Assembly: GCA_019247975.1 (NCBI GenBank)
Contig: JAFBAD010000016.1
Location: 1 to 26,197, forward strand
DNA from: Acidimicrobiia bacterium
GTDB taxonomy: Bacteria; Actinomycetota; Acidimicrobiia; Acidimicrobiales; Iamiaceae
Reading direction: 5' to 3'
Length of the DNA stretch: 26,197 nt
Shown piece after piece: positions 14,865 through 22,194 of this stretch. The notes under the pieces are model-generated. The model did no database searches and was not told the origin of the DNA. It saw nothing but the letters and a program-made list of their open reading frames with translations. Each line of letters opens with the position of its first letter. The stretch's first letter is position 1. Both the position numbers and the translations under genes were made by a program.

Positions 14865-16041
14865 CGGCAGCCTCGGCCTCGCGCGCGATGTCCTGAGCCG
14901 TCCGGCCGGAGGCCCGGGCTGCCGCGAGGACGTCGTCGTGCTCGGCCTTCACCCGGTCGGCCGACCGCTTCACCCGCACCTCGTGGCCGTCGACGTCGAC
15001 GGACCGGATGTCGCGGGCTGCCGGCCACCGTTCCACGGTGGACGCCCGCACCCCCATCGAACCGGTCGCGGCCCGCAGGGCCCGGGCCACCGCATCGGCC
15101 CGTGACGGGTCGGCGAGCGCCGAGACCGTGTGCGCGGGCCGTCCCTTCTTCATGACCGTCGCGGTGATCCACGCGTCGTGTGCGCCGGCGTCGAGCAGCG
15201 CCGCGACCGCATCGGCGAGCGCCTCACCGGTGATGTCGTCGACGTTGGTCTCCACCACCACGACCGGCTGGCCCGATCCCGGTGTGCCCCACGCCGGATC
15301 GACGGCCGTGCCGATCACCACCTGGGTCGCGTTGACGTGGCCGTCGGGGTCGGCGCCGCCCGCGCCGAAGCCGGTGGCCCGCAGCGCGAGCGGCGGCATC
15401 GGTCCGAACCCCGTCGCGAGCGCGGCCATCAGCGCCGCGCCGGTGGGAGTGGTGTGCTCCACCGGTGAGGCGAGGCCGCGCACGGGCGCGCCGGCCGCGG
15501 CGAGGATGCGGACGACCGCGGGCGACGGGTTCGGCAGCACGCCGTGCGCGGCGCGCACGGTCCCCTCGCCGACCGTCATCGTCGAGGCCCGGACCTCGTC
15601 GATGCCGAGCACCTCGAGCGCCGCGCAGGTGCCGACCACGTCGACGATGGCGTCGATCGCGCCGACCTCGTGGAAGTGGACGGCGTCAGGATCGGTGCGG
15701 TGGAGGGCGCCCTCCGCCGTGGCCAGCGTCTCGAACACGGCCGTGGCCCGCGCTCGCACGCGCGGCGGGAGCGGTGCTTCGGTGAGCATCTCCCGGATCG
15801 CCGCCCACGTGCGGCCGTGGCCGCCCGGGTCCGCGGCCGGCAGGTGGACGTGCACCTTGGTGGCGGCCACGCCGCCCCGCAGCACCGGCTCCGCCTCGAG
15901 CGACCAGCCCTCGACCGGCAGCGTGCGGCAGAGCTTCTCGACCTCGGCGAGGTCCGCACCGGCGTCGACCAGCGCGCCGAGGGCCATGTCGCCCGCGATG
16001 CCGGCGAAGCAGTGGAACCAGGCGACGGTCCGCTCAGCCAT
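14821..16041 (-). CDS. larC: Nickel-pincer cofactor biosynthesis protein LarC
   Basis: LarC inserts nickel into the bis-thiocarboxylated pyridinium mononucleotide precursor, with CTP, to finish the nickel-pincer nucleotide used by LarA-type racemases and epimerases. The 406-residue product begins with VAWFHCFAGIAGDMALGAL and has VHFHEVGAIDAIVD (121-134), both typical of LarC. The C-terminal LarC2 part includes VVVETNVDDITGEALADAV (261-279) and ATVMKKGRPAH (294-304). The two halves lie in one continuous frame; in Lactiplantibacillus plantarum they are joined by programmed frameshifting. It starts 8 nt inside the end of larB (start ATG within the larB stop region), so the two are coupled. Confidence 0.95.
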   Translation of the reverse strand: MAERTVAWFHCFAGIAGDMALGALVDAGADLAEVEKLCRTLPVEGWSLEAEPVLRGGVAATKVHVHLPAADPGGHGRTWAAIREMLTEAPLPPRVRARATAVFETLATAEGALHRTDPDAVHFHEVGAIDAIVDVVGTCAALEVLGIDEVRASTMTVGEGTVRAAHGVLPNPSPAVVRILAAAGAPVRGLASPVEHTTPTGAALMAALATGFGPMPPLALRATGFGAGGADPDGHVNATQVVIGTAVDPAWGTPGSGQPVVVVETNVDDITGEALADAVAALLDAGAHDAWITATVMKKGRPAHTVSALADPSRADAVARALRAATGSMGVRASTVERWPAARDIRSVDVDGHEVRVKRSADRVKAEHDDVLAAARASGRTAQDIAREAEAAVSRRGDPRSPGDRR

Positions 16042-16798
16042 GGACGCGGCTGGCGGTGCCGAGCATCCGGGCGATCGCGCACGCTGCGCCGAAGCCGTTG
16101 TCGATGCCGACCACGGTCAGCCCCGCTGCGCACGACGCGAGCATCGAGAGGAGCGCGGTGACGCCCTCGAGCCCGGCGCCGTAGCCGGTGCTCGTCGGCA
16201 CCGCCACGATCGGCGCACCGGTGAGGCCGCCGACGACGCTGGCCAGCGCGCCCTCCATCCCGGCCACGACGACCACCGCGTCGGCGCCGAGCAGCCGGTC
16301 GGCGTCGGCCAGCAGGCGGTGGATGCCGGCCACGCCGACGTCGGTCAGCCGCTCCGGTGGATGGCCGAGCGCGGTGAGCGCGCCCGCGCACTCGTCGGCG
16401 ACCGGGCCGTCCGCCGTGCCCGCCGCGACGACCAGCACCCGGCCGGGGACCGGTTCGGCCTGCCGCCACGCGACGAGTGGGCGACGCTCTCCGTACACGA
16501 CCGCGCCCGGATGGGCGGCGACGACCGATGCGAGCTGGGCGTCGTCGGCCCGGGTGAGGATGACCGGCCCGCCCGGCTCCCGCAGCAGCTCGCCGACGAG
16601 CGCGACGCACTGCTCGGCGCTCTTGCCGGGGCCGTAGACCGCCTCGGGCAGACCCTGGCGCAGCGAGCGGTGGTGGTCGACGCGGGCGAAGCCGAGGTCT
16701 GCGAAGGGCAGCCGGCGGAGCCGGGTCACCGCCTCGTCGGGTTCGACCGTGCCGCTCCGGACCCCGTCCAGGAGGGTGCGCAGCTCGGCTTCGTCCAC
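16034..16798 (-). CDS. larB: Pyridinium-3,5-biscarboxylate mononucleotide synthase LarB
   Basis: LarB carboxylates nicotinic acid adenine dinucleotide and releases AMP, the first step toward the nickel-pincer nucleotide. The 254-residue protein has the PurE-like (AIRC) C-terminal domain: VVAAGTADGPVADECAG, TDVGVAGIHRL, VVVVAGMEGALASVVGGL, VPTSTGYGAG. Cys223 in SMLASCAAGL corresponds to the cysteine that attacks the pyridine ring in characterised LarB, and IDNGFGA follows as in the family. The start is GTG 16798, preceded by GAGGAT (bases 16805-16810) with a 6-nt gap; the longer upstream frame overlaps larE and is rejected. It overlaps larC by 8 bp. Confidence 0.95.
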   Translation of the reverse strand: MDEAELRTLLDGVRSGTVEPDEAVTRLRRLPFADLGFARVDHHRSLRQGLPEAVYGPGKSAEQCVALVGELLREPGGPVILTRADDAQLASVVAAHPGAVVYGERRPLVAWRQAEPVPGRVLVVAAGTADGPVADECAGALTALGHPPERLTDVGVAGIHRLLADADRLLGADAVVVVAGMEGALASVVGGLTGAPIVAVPTSTGYGAGLEGVTALLSMLASCAAGLTVVGIDNGFGAACAIARMLGTASRVHG

Positions 16799-16841
16799 CC
16801 CGGCATCCTCGCAGGCGCGGCGTCTGCACCACACTGGAGGG
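16799..16841. promoter_or_regulatory. Divergent leaderless promoters of larBC and larE
   Basis: The 43-bp gap holds GAGGAT on minus (bases 16805-16810), 6 nt before GTG 16798. On plus it holds CACACT (16830-16835), 6 nt before GTG 16842. The plus side also contains GGAGGG directly against the start codon, too close to be a normal ribosome binding site. One short region would drive all three cofactor genes. Confidence 0.5.
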
Positions 16842-17690
16842 GTGCCGCTGCCCACCACCGATGTCGCCGTCGACGCCGCCATCGATCGCCTGCGGCAGGG
16901 GCTGTCCGAGCTCGGCCCGGTCGTCGTGGCCTTCAGCGGTGGCGCCGACTCGGCCTTCCTGGCCTGGATCGCGCAGGATGCCCTCGGAGCCGATCGTGCC
17001 GCGGCGGTCACCGCGGTCTCGGCGTCGCTCGCGCCCGACGAGCTCGACGACTGCCGGGCGTTGGCTGACGAGTGGTCGCTGCGGTGGTCGACGGTGGAGA
17101 CCGACGAGCTGGCCGACCCCGCCTACGTCGCCAACGACGGCGACCGGTGCTTCTCCTGCAAGTCCGCGCTCATGGACGCGCTCGTGCCGGTCGCGTCGGC
17201 GCGAGGCGCGACCGTCGTCCTGGGCGTGAACGTCGACGACCTCGGCGACCACCGGCCCGGGCAACGGGCCGCGGCCGAGCGGGGGGCGGTGTTCCCGCTC
17301 GTGGCCGCGGGCTTCACGAAGGACATGGTGCGCGAGGCCTCGCGCCGGCTCGGTCTGCGGACGTGGGACAAGCCGGCCGCGGCCTGCCTCGCCTCCCGCA
17401 TCCCGTACGGGACCTCGGTGACCGTCGAGCTGCTCGACCGAGTGGGCCGGGCGGAGGGCGCGCTGCGGCGCCTCGGCTTCGGCGACGTGCGGGTCCGCCA
17501 CTACGGCGACACCGCCCGCATCGAGGTGCCTATCGAGCGGCTGTCCGAGGTGGTCGAGCGCCGGGGCCAGGTCGTCGCCGCGGTGTCCGGGGCCGGGTAC
17601 CAGCGGGTGACGCTCGACCTCGAGGGCCTCCGCTCCGGCAACCTCAACGACGACCTCGCCGGCGGGCGAGGAGCTCAGCCCGCGGGGTAG
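16842..17690 (+). CDS. larE: ATP-dependent sulfur transferase LarE
   Basis: LarE turns the two carboxylates made by LarB into thiocarboxylates. The 282-residue protein has the PP-loop FSGGADSAFL (31-40), NDGDRCFSCKSAL (98-110), and WDKPAAACLASRIPYG (175-190). Cys182 lies where the sacrificial sulfur-donating Cys176 of L. plantarum LarE is expected. Cys103 and Cys106 add two further conserved cysteines, as in LarE homologues reported to bind an iron-sulfur cluster and act catalytically; which mechanism applies here is inference. GTG 16842 was chosen over the earlier frame because of the CACACT box and the larB start. No larA homologue lies in the window. Confidence 0.95.
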   Translation: MPLPTTDVAVDAAIDRLRQGLSELGPVVVAFSGGADSAFLAWIAQDALGADRAAAVTAVSASLAPDELDDCRALADEWSLRWSTVETDELADPAYVANDGDRCFSCKSALMDALVPVASARGATVVLGVNVDDLGDHRPGQRAAAERGAVFPLVAAGFTKDMVREASRRLGLRTWDKPAAACLASRIPYGTSVTVELLDRVGRAEGALRRLGFGDVRVRHYGDTARIEVPIERLSEVVERRGQVVAAVSGAGYQRVTLDLEGLRSGNLNDDLAGGRGAQPAG

Positions 17691-17764
17691 CCCGTCATCT
17701 CCCACAACATGGCCGATGCGCATCCGCGCCTCCTCGCCGCTCCGAACAGGACGCGGGGAACGCG

Positions 17765-18337
17765 ATGCAGCCACCTGGACACGAGTCGAACGATGGCGAG
17801 ACCGAGCTCGCACGCCGCCTGCGGGCGGGCGACCACCACGCCGTCGGCGAGGTGTTCGCCGGCCACGAGCACCGGCTCAACGCGATCGCGCGGCGCATGG
17901 GCATGGACGGCGCGGCCGACGACGTCGTGCAGGAGACGTTCATCCTGCTCTGGGAGCACCCCGACCGCTTCGACCCGCAGCGCGGGTCGCTGTCCTCGTA
18001 CCTGACCACGACGAGTCGCGGCCGCGCGCTCGACCTGTTGCGTCGCGATGCCGCCCGGCGCGGGCGCGAGGAGCGGTCGGCCGTGGGCGACGCAGTGACG
18101 TACACGCACGTGGAGGACGACGGCCTCCGTCGCACCCTGCGCGAGCGGCTCGAGCGCGCGCTCGCCGACCTCCCGGTCCGCCAGCGCGAGCCGATCGCGC
18201 TCGCCTACTTCGCGAACCTGACCTACGAGGAGGTCGCGCTGGTGCTGGATCGGCCGGTCGGCACCGTGAAGAGCCGCATCCGCAGCGGGCTGCGCACGAT
18301 GGGCGACACCCTCGGCGGGGAGTGGCGCGGCGCCTAG
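17765..18337 (+). CDS. ECF-type RNA polymerase sigma-70 factor
   Basis: A 190-residue group 4 sigma factor. Region 2 spans about 14-100, with ADDVVQETFILLWEHPDRFD as the core-binding part and GSLSSYLTTTSRGRALDLLRR as the -10 recognition part. Region 4 spans about 127-180, with LPVRQREPIALAYFANLTYEEVALVLDRPVGTVKSRIRSGL, a complete helix-turn-helix resembling SigK/SigJ-type factors. No anti-sigma gene is adjacent. The next gene is a metal exporter whose promoter box overlaps the sigma stop codon. The start is ATG 17765; GGGGA 5 nt upstream is a weak ribosome binding site, and no other start is available upstream in frame. Confidence 0.92.
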   Translation: MQPPGHESNDGETELARRLRAGDHHAVGEVFAGHEHRLNAIARRMGMDGAADDVVQETFILLWEHPDRFDPQRGSLSSYLTTTSRGRALDLLRRDAARRGREERSAVGDAVTYTHVEDDGLRRTLRERLERALADLPVRQREPIALAYFANLTYEEVALVLDRPVGTVKSRIRSGLRTMGDTLGGEWRGA

Positions 18338-18340
18338 CGT
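18335..18340 (+). promoter_or_regulatory. Candidate -10 box overlapping a stop codon
   Basis: TAGCGT contains the TAG stop of the sigma factor gene and ends 7 nt before GTG 18348. There is no Shine-Dalgarno sequence in the 10-bp gap. The exporter would have its own leaderless transcript. Confidence 0.5.
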
Positions 18341-18347
18341 CTGCGCG

Positions 18348-19274
18348 GTGTCAGATCACGGGCACGGCCATGCGCACGGGCACTCGCATGCCTCGATGCG
18401 GGCCGGCGAGCGCCACAAGGGCCGCCTGGCGATCGCGCTCGCGGTGCTGTGCACGTTCATGGTGGTGGAGGTGGTCGGCGGTGTGCTCACCGGATCGCTG
18501 GCCCTCCTGTCCGACGCCGGGCACATGCTCACCGACGTCCTCGGGCTGGGCATGGCCCTCGCCGCGATCCAGCTCGCCAGCCGGGCCGGCTCGCACCCGC
18601 ACCGCACGTTCGGTCTCTACCGGCTCGAGATCCTCGCCGCGCTCGCGAACGCGGTGCTGCTCGTCGGCGTCGCCGTGTACGTGCTGGTCGAGGCGATCCG
18701 CCGGTTCTCCGACCCGCGCGAGGTGCTGGCCGGTCCGGTGCTGGTGGTCGCCGCGCTCGGGCTCGTCGCCAATCTGGTCGCGTTCTTCCTCCTCCGCGGC
18801 GGTGCATCGGAGTCGCTGAACGTCGAGGGCGCGTACCTCGAGGTCCTCGCCGACACCGTCGGCTCGGTCGGGGTGATCGTCGGCGCGATCGTCCTGCACA
18901 TCACCGGCTGGACGTGGGTCGACCCGCTCGTCGGCGTCGCCATCGGGCTCTGGATCCTGCCCAGGACGTGGCGGCTCGGCGCGCAGGCGCTGCGCATCCT
19001 GGTGGAGGCGGCGCCGCCGGGCACCGACCTCGGCGCGATCGAGGCGGACCTCGGTCGCGTGGCGGGTGTCGTCGACGTCCACGACCTCCACGTGTGGACC
19101 CTCACCTCGGACATGGAGGCGGCGACGGTGCACCTGATGGTGCGCACCGGTACGGACGGGCACGCCGTGCTCGACCAGGCCCGGTCGATCCTCGTCGACC
19201 GCTACGGCATCAGCCACGCCACGCTGCAGGTCGAGCCCGACGACCACGAGGGCTGCACCGAGATCGGCTGGTAG
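18348..19274 (+). CDS. Cation diffusion facilitator (CDF) metal exporter, CzcD/ZnT-like
   Basis: A 308-residue inner-membrane exporter of divalent metals in exchange for protons. The N-terminus is His-rich (HGHGHAHGHSH, 4-14). About six membrane helices lie between 26 and 206. The transport site in helix 2 is SDAGHMLTD, giving H59-x3-D63. In helix 5 the usual His of HxxxD is replaced: LEVLADTVGS gives E165-x3-D169, a change that may alter metal preference. The cytoplasmic C-terminal domain contains VHDLHVWTLTSD. It converges on the sigma-fusion gene with only 3 bp between stop codons. Confidence 0.93.
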   Translation: MSDHGHGHAHGHSHASMRAGERHKGRLAIALAVLCTFMVVEVVGGVLTGSLALLSDAGHMLTDVLGLGMALAAIQLASRAGSHPHRTFGLYRLEILAALANAVLLVGVAVYVLVEAIRRFSDPREVLAGPVLVVAALGLVANLVAFFLLRGGASESLNVEGAYLEVLADTVGSVGVIVGAIVLHITGWTWVDPLVGVAIGLWILPRTWRLGAQALRILVEAAPPGTDLGAIEADLGRVAGVVDVHDLHVWTLTSDMEAATVHLMVRTGTDGHAVLDQARSILVDRYGISHATLQVEPDDHEGCTEIGW

Positions 19275-19277
19275 CCG

Positions 19278-21149
19278 CTACCGCATCGACTCGACGACCT
19301 GCGTGAGCTGCGCGGAGGTGAGGTCGCCGCACACGGTGAACGCGACCGATCCGTTCTGCCCCCACAGCGCGGGTCGCGGGTCGACGGTCATCGTGCGGTG
19401 CGCGTCCACGTCGCGGAACGGACCGCGCCCGATCGTGGCGGAGTCGGCGTGCACCGGCTGCGGCCGCTCGAAGGGATCGGCGCCGGGATCTGGCCCGGCC
19501 GGGCGGGTCGACACGGTCAGGTGCTGCACGCCCCGCTGGTAGTGGAGCGACACGATGTCGTGGGTGTCGTCGACCTCGACGTCGGCGAGCTCGTACCCGG
19601 GCGGGAGGTAGGTGGGTCGCAGCGGGCGGTTGCCGACCGCCGCCATCGCGTCGCGCAGTGACGTCCGGCGAAAGCCGTGATCGACCGTCTGCGGGGCCGC
19701 GCCGCTGGTGTCGACCTGGAGGGAACCGGCCGGCCCGGCCGTGAAGTCGACCTTGGCGAAGCGGAGCGAGCGCACGACCCGGCCGCCGTCGGTCAGCTCG
19801 ACGCTGATCGGTTCCAAGCGGACCCGGTCGACCACCAGCTCGGCGTGATCGGGCTCGTCGCCACCGGTCCGCTCGAGCGGTCCGTCCAGCCGCCACACCG
19901 GCCGGCCGCCGATGGTGTCGCGCTGGGCTTCGCGGCCGGTGACGGTCGACAGGCCGCGCAACGCGGCGCCGAGCTCGGTATCGGGCATCGACGCGTCGAT
20001 GCCCGATGCATCGGGCGGTCCCGCCCCGAGGCCGGTGTCCTTGGTGAGCGTGACCGATCCGTCGAGCGCTCGGTTCCGCTCCCAGCGCGTGCCACTCGAC
20101 GCGTCGTAGGAGACGGCGCGCCCGCCGTCCTGCCGCTGGAGGAGGTACGACCCGGAGCTGTCGCGTGCGACCTCGTAGGCGACCCGCTCGGGTCCGTCCG
20201 CGCCGGCGACGAGCCGCGTGTAGGTCGCAGACAGATCGGTGGTGTCCCAGACGTCGGCCACCTTGGTGCTGACCTGCGCCACCGAGTTCTCGTGCACGGG
20301 CGACGCCGCCTTCGACCCGAGGCGGATCACGACGAAGAGGACCGCGACGATGACGGCAACGGCGGCCACGACCGCGACGACCCGCGCGTCGATCCGCATG
20401 CGGCGCGTCCGCCGACGTCGCGCGCCGAGCGCGAGGCCCTCGACCGGATCCGGCCCGGTCGTGCGTCGCGTCGCGGCCGGTGGGCGGCGCTGCATCGCGA
20501 CCGGCGGGTCCTTCGCGGCGGGCGTCGCGGGGAGCGGTGACGGCGGGGTGAGCCGCGGCGGCGGCGCGGCCGGAGCCGCCCGCTCTGCGAGCAGCCGGGC
20601 CCCGAGCTCGGTCCAGAACGCATCGGAGGCCGGCTCCTCCTCGGCCCCCAGGACCTCGTCGGCGCCTGGCGCGGCGCGGTCGCGGAGGCGAGCGACCGTC
20701 GACAGCGAGGTGGCGAGGATCGCGGCCGCGATCTCGGGCCGCACGAGGCCGTCGAGCACCAGTGCCGCCCGCTGGTCGGGCGGGAGGCGCCCGGCCGGCC
20801 CGGGCGGCGGCTCCGCCGTGGGCTTGCGGCCCGGTCCTCCGCTGCGCCGCCGGTCGCGGCGCCGCACCTCGTCGAGCGCGGTCAGGTAGCAGGCGCGCCC
20901 GAGCCACGCGACGGGCTCGCCGTTCGCCCGGCCGAGGGCGCGGTAGGCCTTGACGTAGCCCTCTCGCAGCACCCGCTCCGTGTCGCGGTGGTCGACCAGC
21001 ACGCCCACCATGCGCCGGAGCACCGGATCGTGGGCTTCGAGCAGGCGCGCGAAGGCCGCGTCGTCGCCCCGGCGCGCGCTGGCGAGCAGGTCCTCGTCGG
21101 CCCGGTCGTCCTGCGGCGCCGCATCGTCCTGGGGGGTCGGCTCGGCCAC
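19278..21149 (-). CDS. Membrane-tethered sigma-like protein with extracytoplasmic sensor domain
   Basis: A 623-residue fusion in one clean frame. Residues 19-103 resemble ECF sigma region 2 (DEDLLASARRGDDAAFARLL...AWLGRACYLTALDEVRRRDRR). Residues 121-165 resemble region 4 (LPPDQRAALVLDGLVRPEIAAAILATS..TVARLRDRA). A proline/alanine-rich linker (166-242), a basic cluster ARRRRTRR (243-250) and one membrane helix (256-277) follow. The outer part (278-623) has a LolA/RseB-like segment (GGRPVWRLDGPL, DHAELVVDRVRLEPISVELTDGG) and a C-terminal DUF4367-like segment (LRPTYLPPGYELADVEV, PALWGQNGSVAFTVCGDL). The domain assignments are from pattern, not a search. It likely senses envelope state and may be freed by proteolysis. 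Start GTG 21149; longer frame upstream is rejected because it overlaps the transpeptidase gene. Confidence 0.78.
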   Translation of the reverse strand: MAEPTPQDDAAPQDDRADEDLLASARRGDDAAFARLLEAHDPVLRRMVGVLVDHRDTERVLREGYVKAYRALGRANGEPVAWLGRACYLTALDEVRRRDRRRSGGPGRKPTAEPPPGPAGRLPPDQRAALVLDGLVRPEIAAAILATSLSTVARLRDRAAPGADEVLGAEEEPASDAFWTELGARLLAERAAPAAPPPRLTPPSPLPATPAAKDPPVAMQRRPPAATRRTTGPDPVEGLALGARRRRTRRMRIDARVVAVVAAVAVIVAVLFVVIRLGSKAASPVHENSVAQVSTKVADVWDTTDLSATYTRLVAGADGPERVAYEVARDSSGSYLLQRQDGGRAVSYDASSGTRWERNRALDGSVTLTKDTGLGAGPPDASGIDASMPDTELGAALRGLSTVTGREAQRDTIGGRPVWRLDGPLERTGGDEPDHAELVVDRVRLEPISVELTDGGRVVRSLRFAKVDFTAGPAGSLQVDTSGAAPQTVDHGFRRTSLRDAMAAVGNRPLRPTYLPPGYELADVEVDDTHDIVSLHYQRGVQHLTVSTRPAGPDPGADPFERPQPVHADSATIGRGPFRDVDAHRTMTVDPRPALWGQNGSVAFTVCGDLTSAQLTQVVESMR

Positions 21150-21267
21150 GCTGGCTCGCCATGATGGTCGGCGCTCGTGGTCCGTGGGGCGCGTCGGGTA
21201 CCTCTCCCTCCCGTCCTCGGGTGAGGGATGCCGTGGAGCAGCGGCTTCGCTCCGCCACACTGGCGCC
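21150..21267. promoter_or_regulatory. Divergent region, sigma-fusion gene and L,D-transpeptidase
   Basis: The 118-bp gap carries CACACT (21256-21261), 6 nt before GTG 21268 on plus. Two small inverted repeats, TCCCTC/GAGGGA (21205-21210 with 21223-21228) and GGAGC/GCTCC (21235-21239 with 21249-21253), could bind a regulator. For the minus gene only CATCAT (bases 21161-21166), 11 nt before GTG 21149, is visible, which is weak. Confidence 0.4.
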
Positions 21268-22176
21268 GTGAGGCGCGGGATCACGAGGGTGACGACGGGC
21301 ACGGCGCTGCTGGTGGCGACCCTGCTGCTCGGCGCCTGCAGCTCGAGCGGGGGAGCCGACGCCGGTCCGACGAGCGGCGCGACGCCGTCGACGCGCCGCT
21401 CCACGACGACCTCTTCGGCTGTGTCGACGTCGTCGACGACGACCTCCACCACCGCCAGCACGACGACGACCACGACCGCGCCGGCGATCGAGGTCGGCAA
21501 CCTCCAGGCGGGCAGCAACGGCCCCCGCACCCGGGCGCTGCAGGAGCGGCTGAAGGCGCTCAAGTTCGATCCGGGCCCGGTCGACGGCAAGTTCGGGGCG
21601 AAGACCACCGCCGCCGTCTGGGCCTTCGAGGCGCTCGCCGGACTGGCCCGTGACGGGGTGGTGAACTCGCTCCTCGAGCAGTACGTCAAGACCGCGCAAC
21701 CGGCCGCCATGTTGCGGCCCGACCTGGGGCCGACCCACGCCGAGGTCGACCTGGACCGGCAGGTGCTGCTGGTCTTCAAGGACGGCCAGCTGCAGCTGGT
21801 CACCCACGTCTCGACCGGCTCCGGCCGGCACTACTGCGACGACGGCCACTGCGGTGTGGCGGTCACGCCGCCGGGCGAGTTCCACTTCGGCCGGCGGATC
21901 ACCGGCTGGCGTGAGGCGCCGCTCGGCCGCCTCTACAACCCCGTGTACTTCAACGGCGGCATCGCAGTGCACGGCGAGCCGTCGGTGCCGAACACCCCGG
22001 CGTCGCACGGCTGCGTGCGCATCCCGATGCACATCGCCGAGTACTTCCAGGGCCTCGTCGTCACCGGCGAGTCGATCTCGGTCTTCCACGGCGGCACCGG
22101 GGTGGCCGCGACAGTGGCCCCTCCGGCACCGGGTGCCACACCCCCGGCCCCTCCCGACACCCTCGCCGGGGGATAG
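21268..22176 (+). CDS. L,D-transpeptidase lipoprotein (YkuD) with peptidoglycan-binding domain
   Basis: A 302-residue cell-wall enzyme that forms 3-3 peptide cross-links (or attaches proteins) outside the membrane. It starts with a lipoprotein signal, LLVATLLLGAC, with lipidated Cys24. A Ser/Thr-rich linker (44-70) follows. A PG_binding_1 domain covers about 76-140 (RTRALQERLKALKFDPGPVDGKFGAKT). The YkuD domain covers about 155-275, with catalytic His235 (IAVHGE), His247 and Cys249 in SHGCVRIP. Cysteines 190 and 195 (HYCDDGHC) may form a local disulfide. The C-terminus is proline-rich. GTG 21268 has CACACT 6 nt upstream. Confidence 0.93.
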   Translation: MRRGITRVTTGTALLVATLLLGACSSSGGADAGPTSGATPSTRRSTTTSSAVSTSSTTTSTTASTTTTTTAPAIEVGNLQAGSNGPRTRALQERLKALKFDPGPVDGKFGAKTTAAVWAFEALAGLARDGVVNSLLEQYVKTAQPAAMLRPDLGPTHAEVDLDRQVLLVFKDGQLQLVTHVSTGSGRHYCDDGHCGVAVTPPGEFHFGRRITGWREAPLGRLYNPVYFNGGIAVHGEPSVPNTPASHGCVRIPMHIAEYFQGLVVTGESISVFHGGTGVAATVAPPAPGATPPAPPDTLAGG

Positions 22177-22182
22177 CGCCGC

Positions 22183-22188
22183 TAGAAC
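22183..22188 (+). promoter_or_regulatory. Candidate -10 box for a leaderless transcript
   Basis: TAGAAC ends 6 nt before GTG 22195, in the 18-bp gap after the transpeptidase gene. The final T is missing, but TA and spacing match the other starts in the window. Confidence 0.42.
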
Positions 22189-22194
22189 GAACGG

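Noticed and set aside
14821..16041. A programmed frameshift in larC.
   Set aside because: The two halves are in the same frame with no interruption.
15008..17068. A 686-codon plus-strand frame over larC and larB.
   Set aside because: Both larC and larB on the minus strand match their families end to end; this frame is antisense to them.
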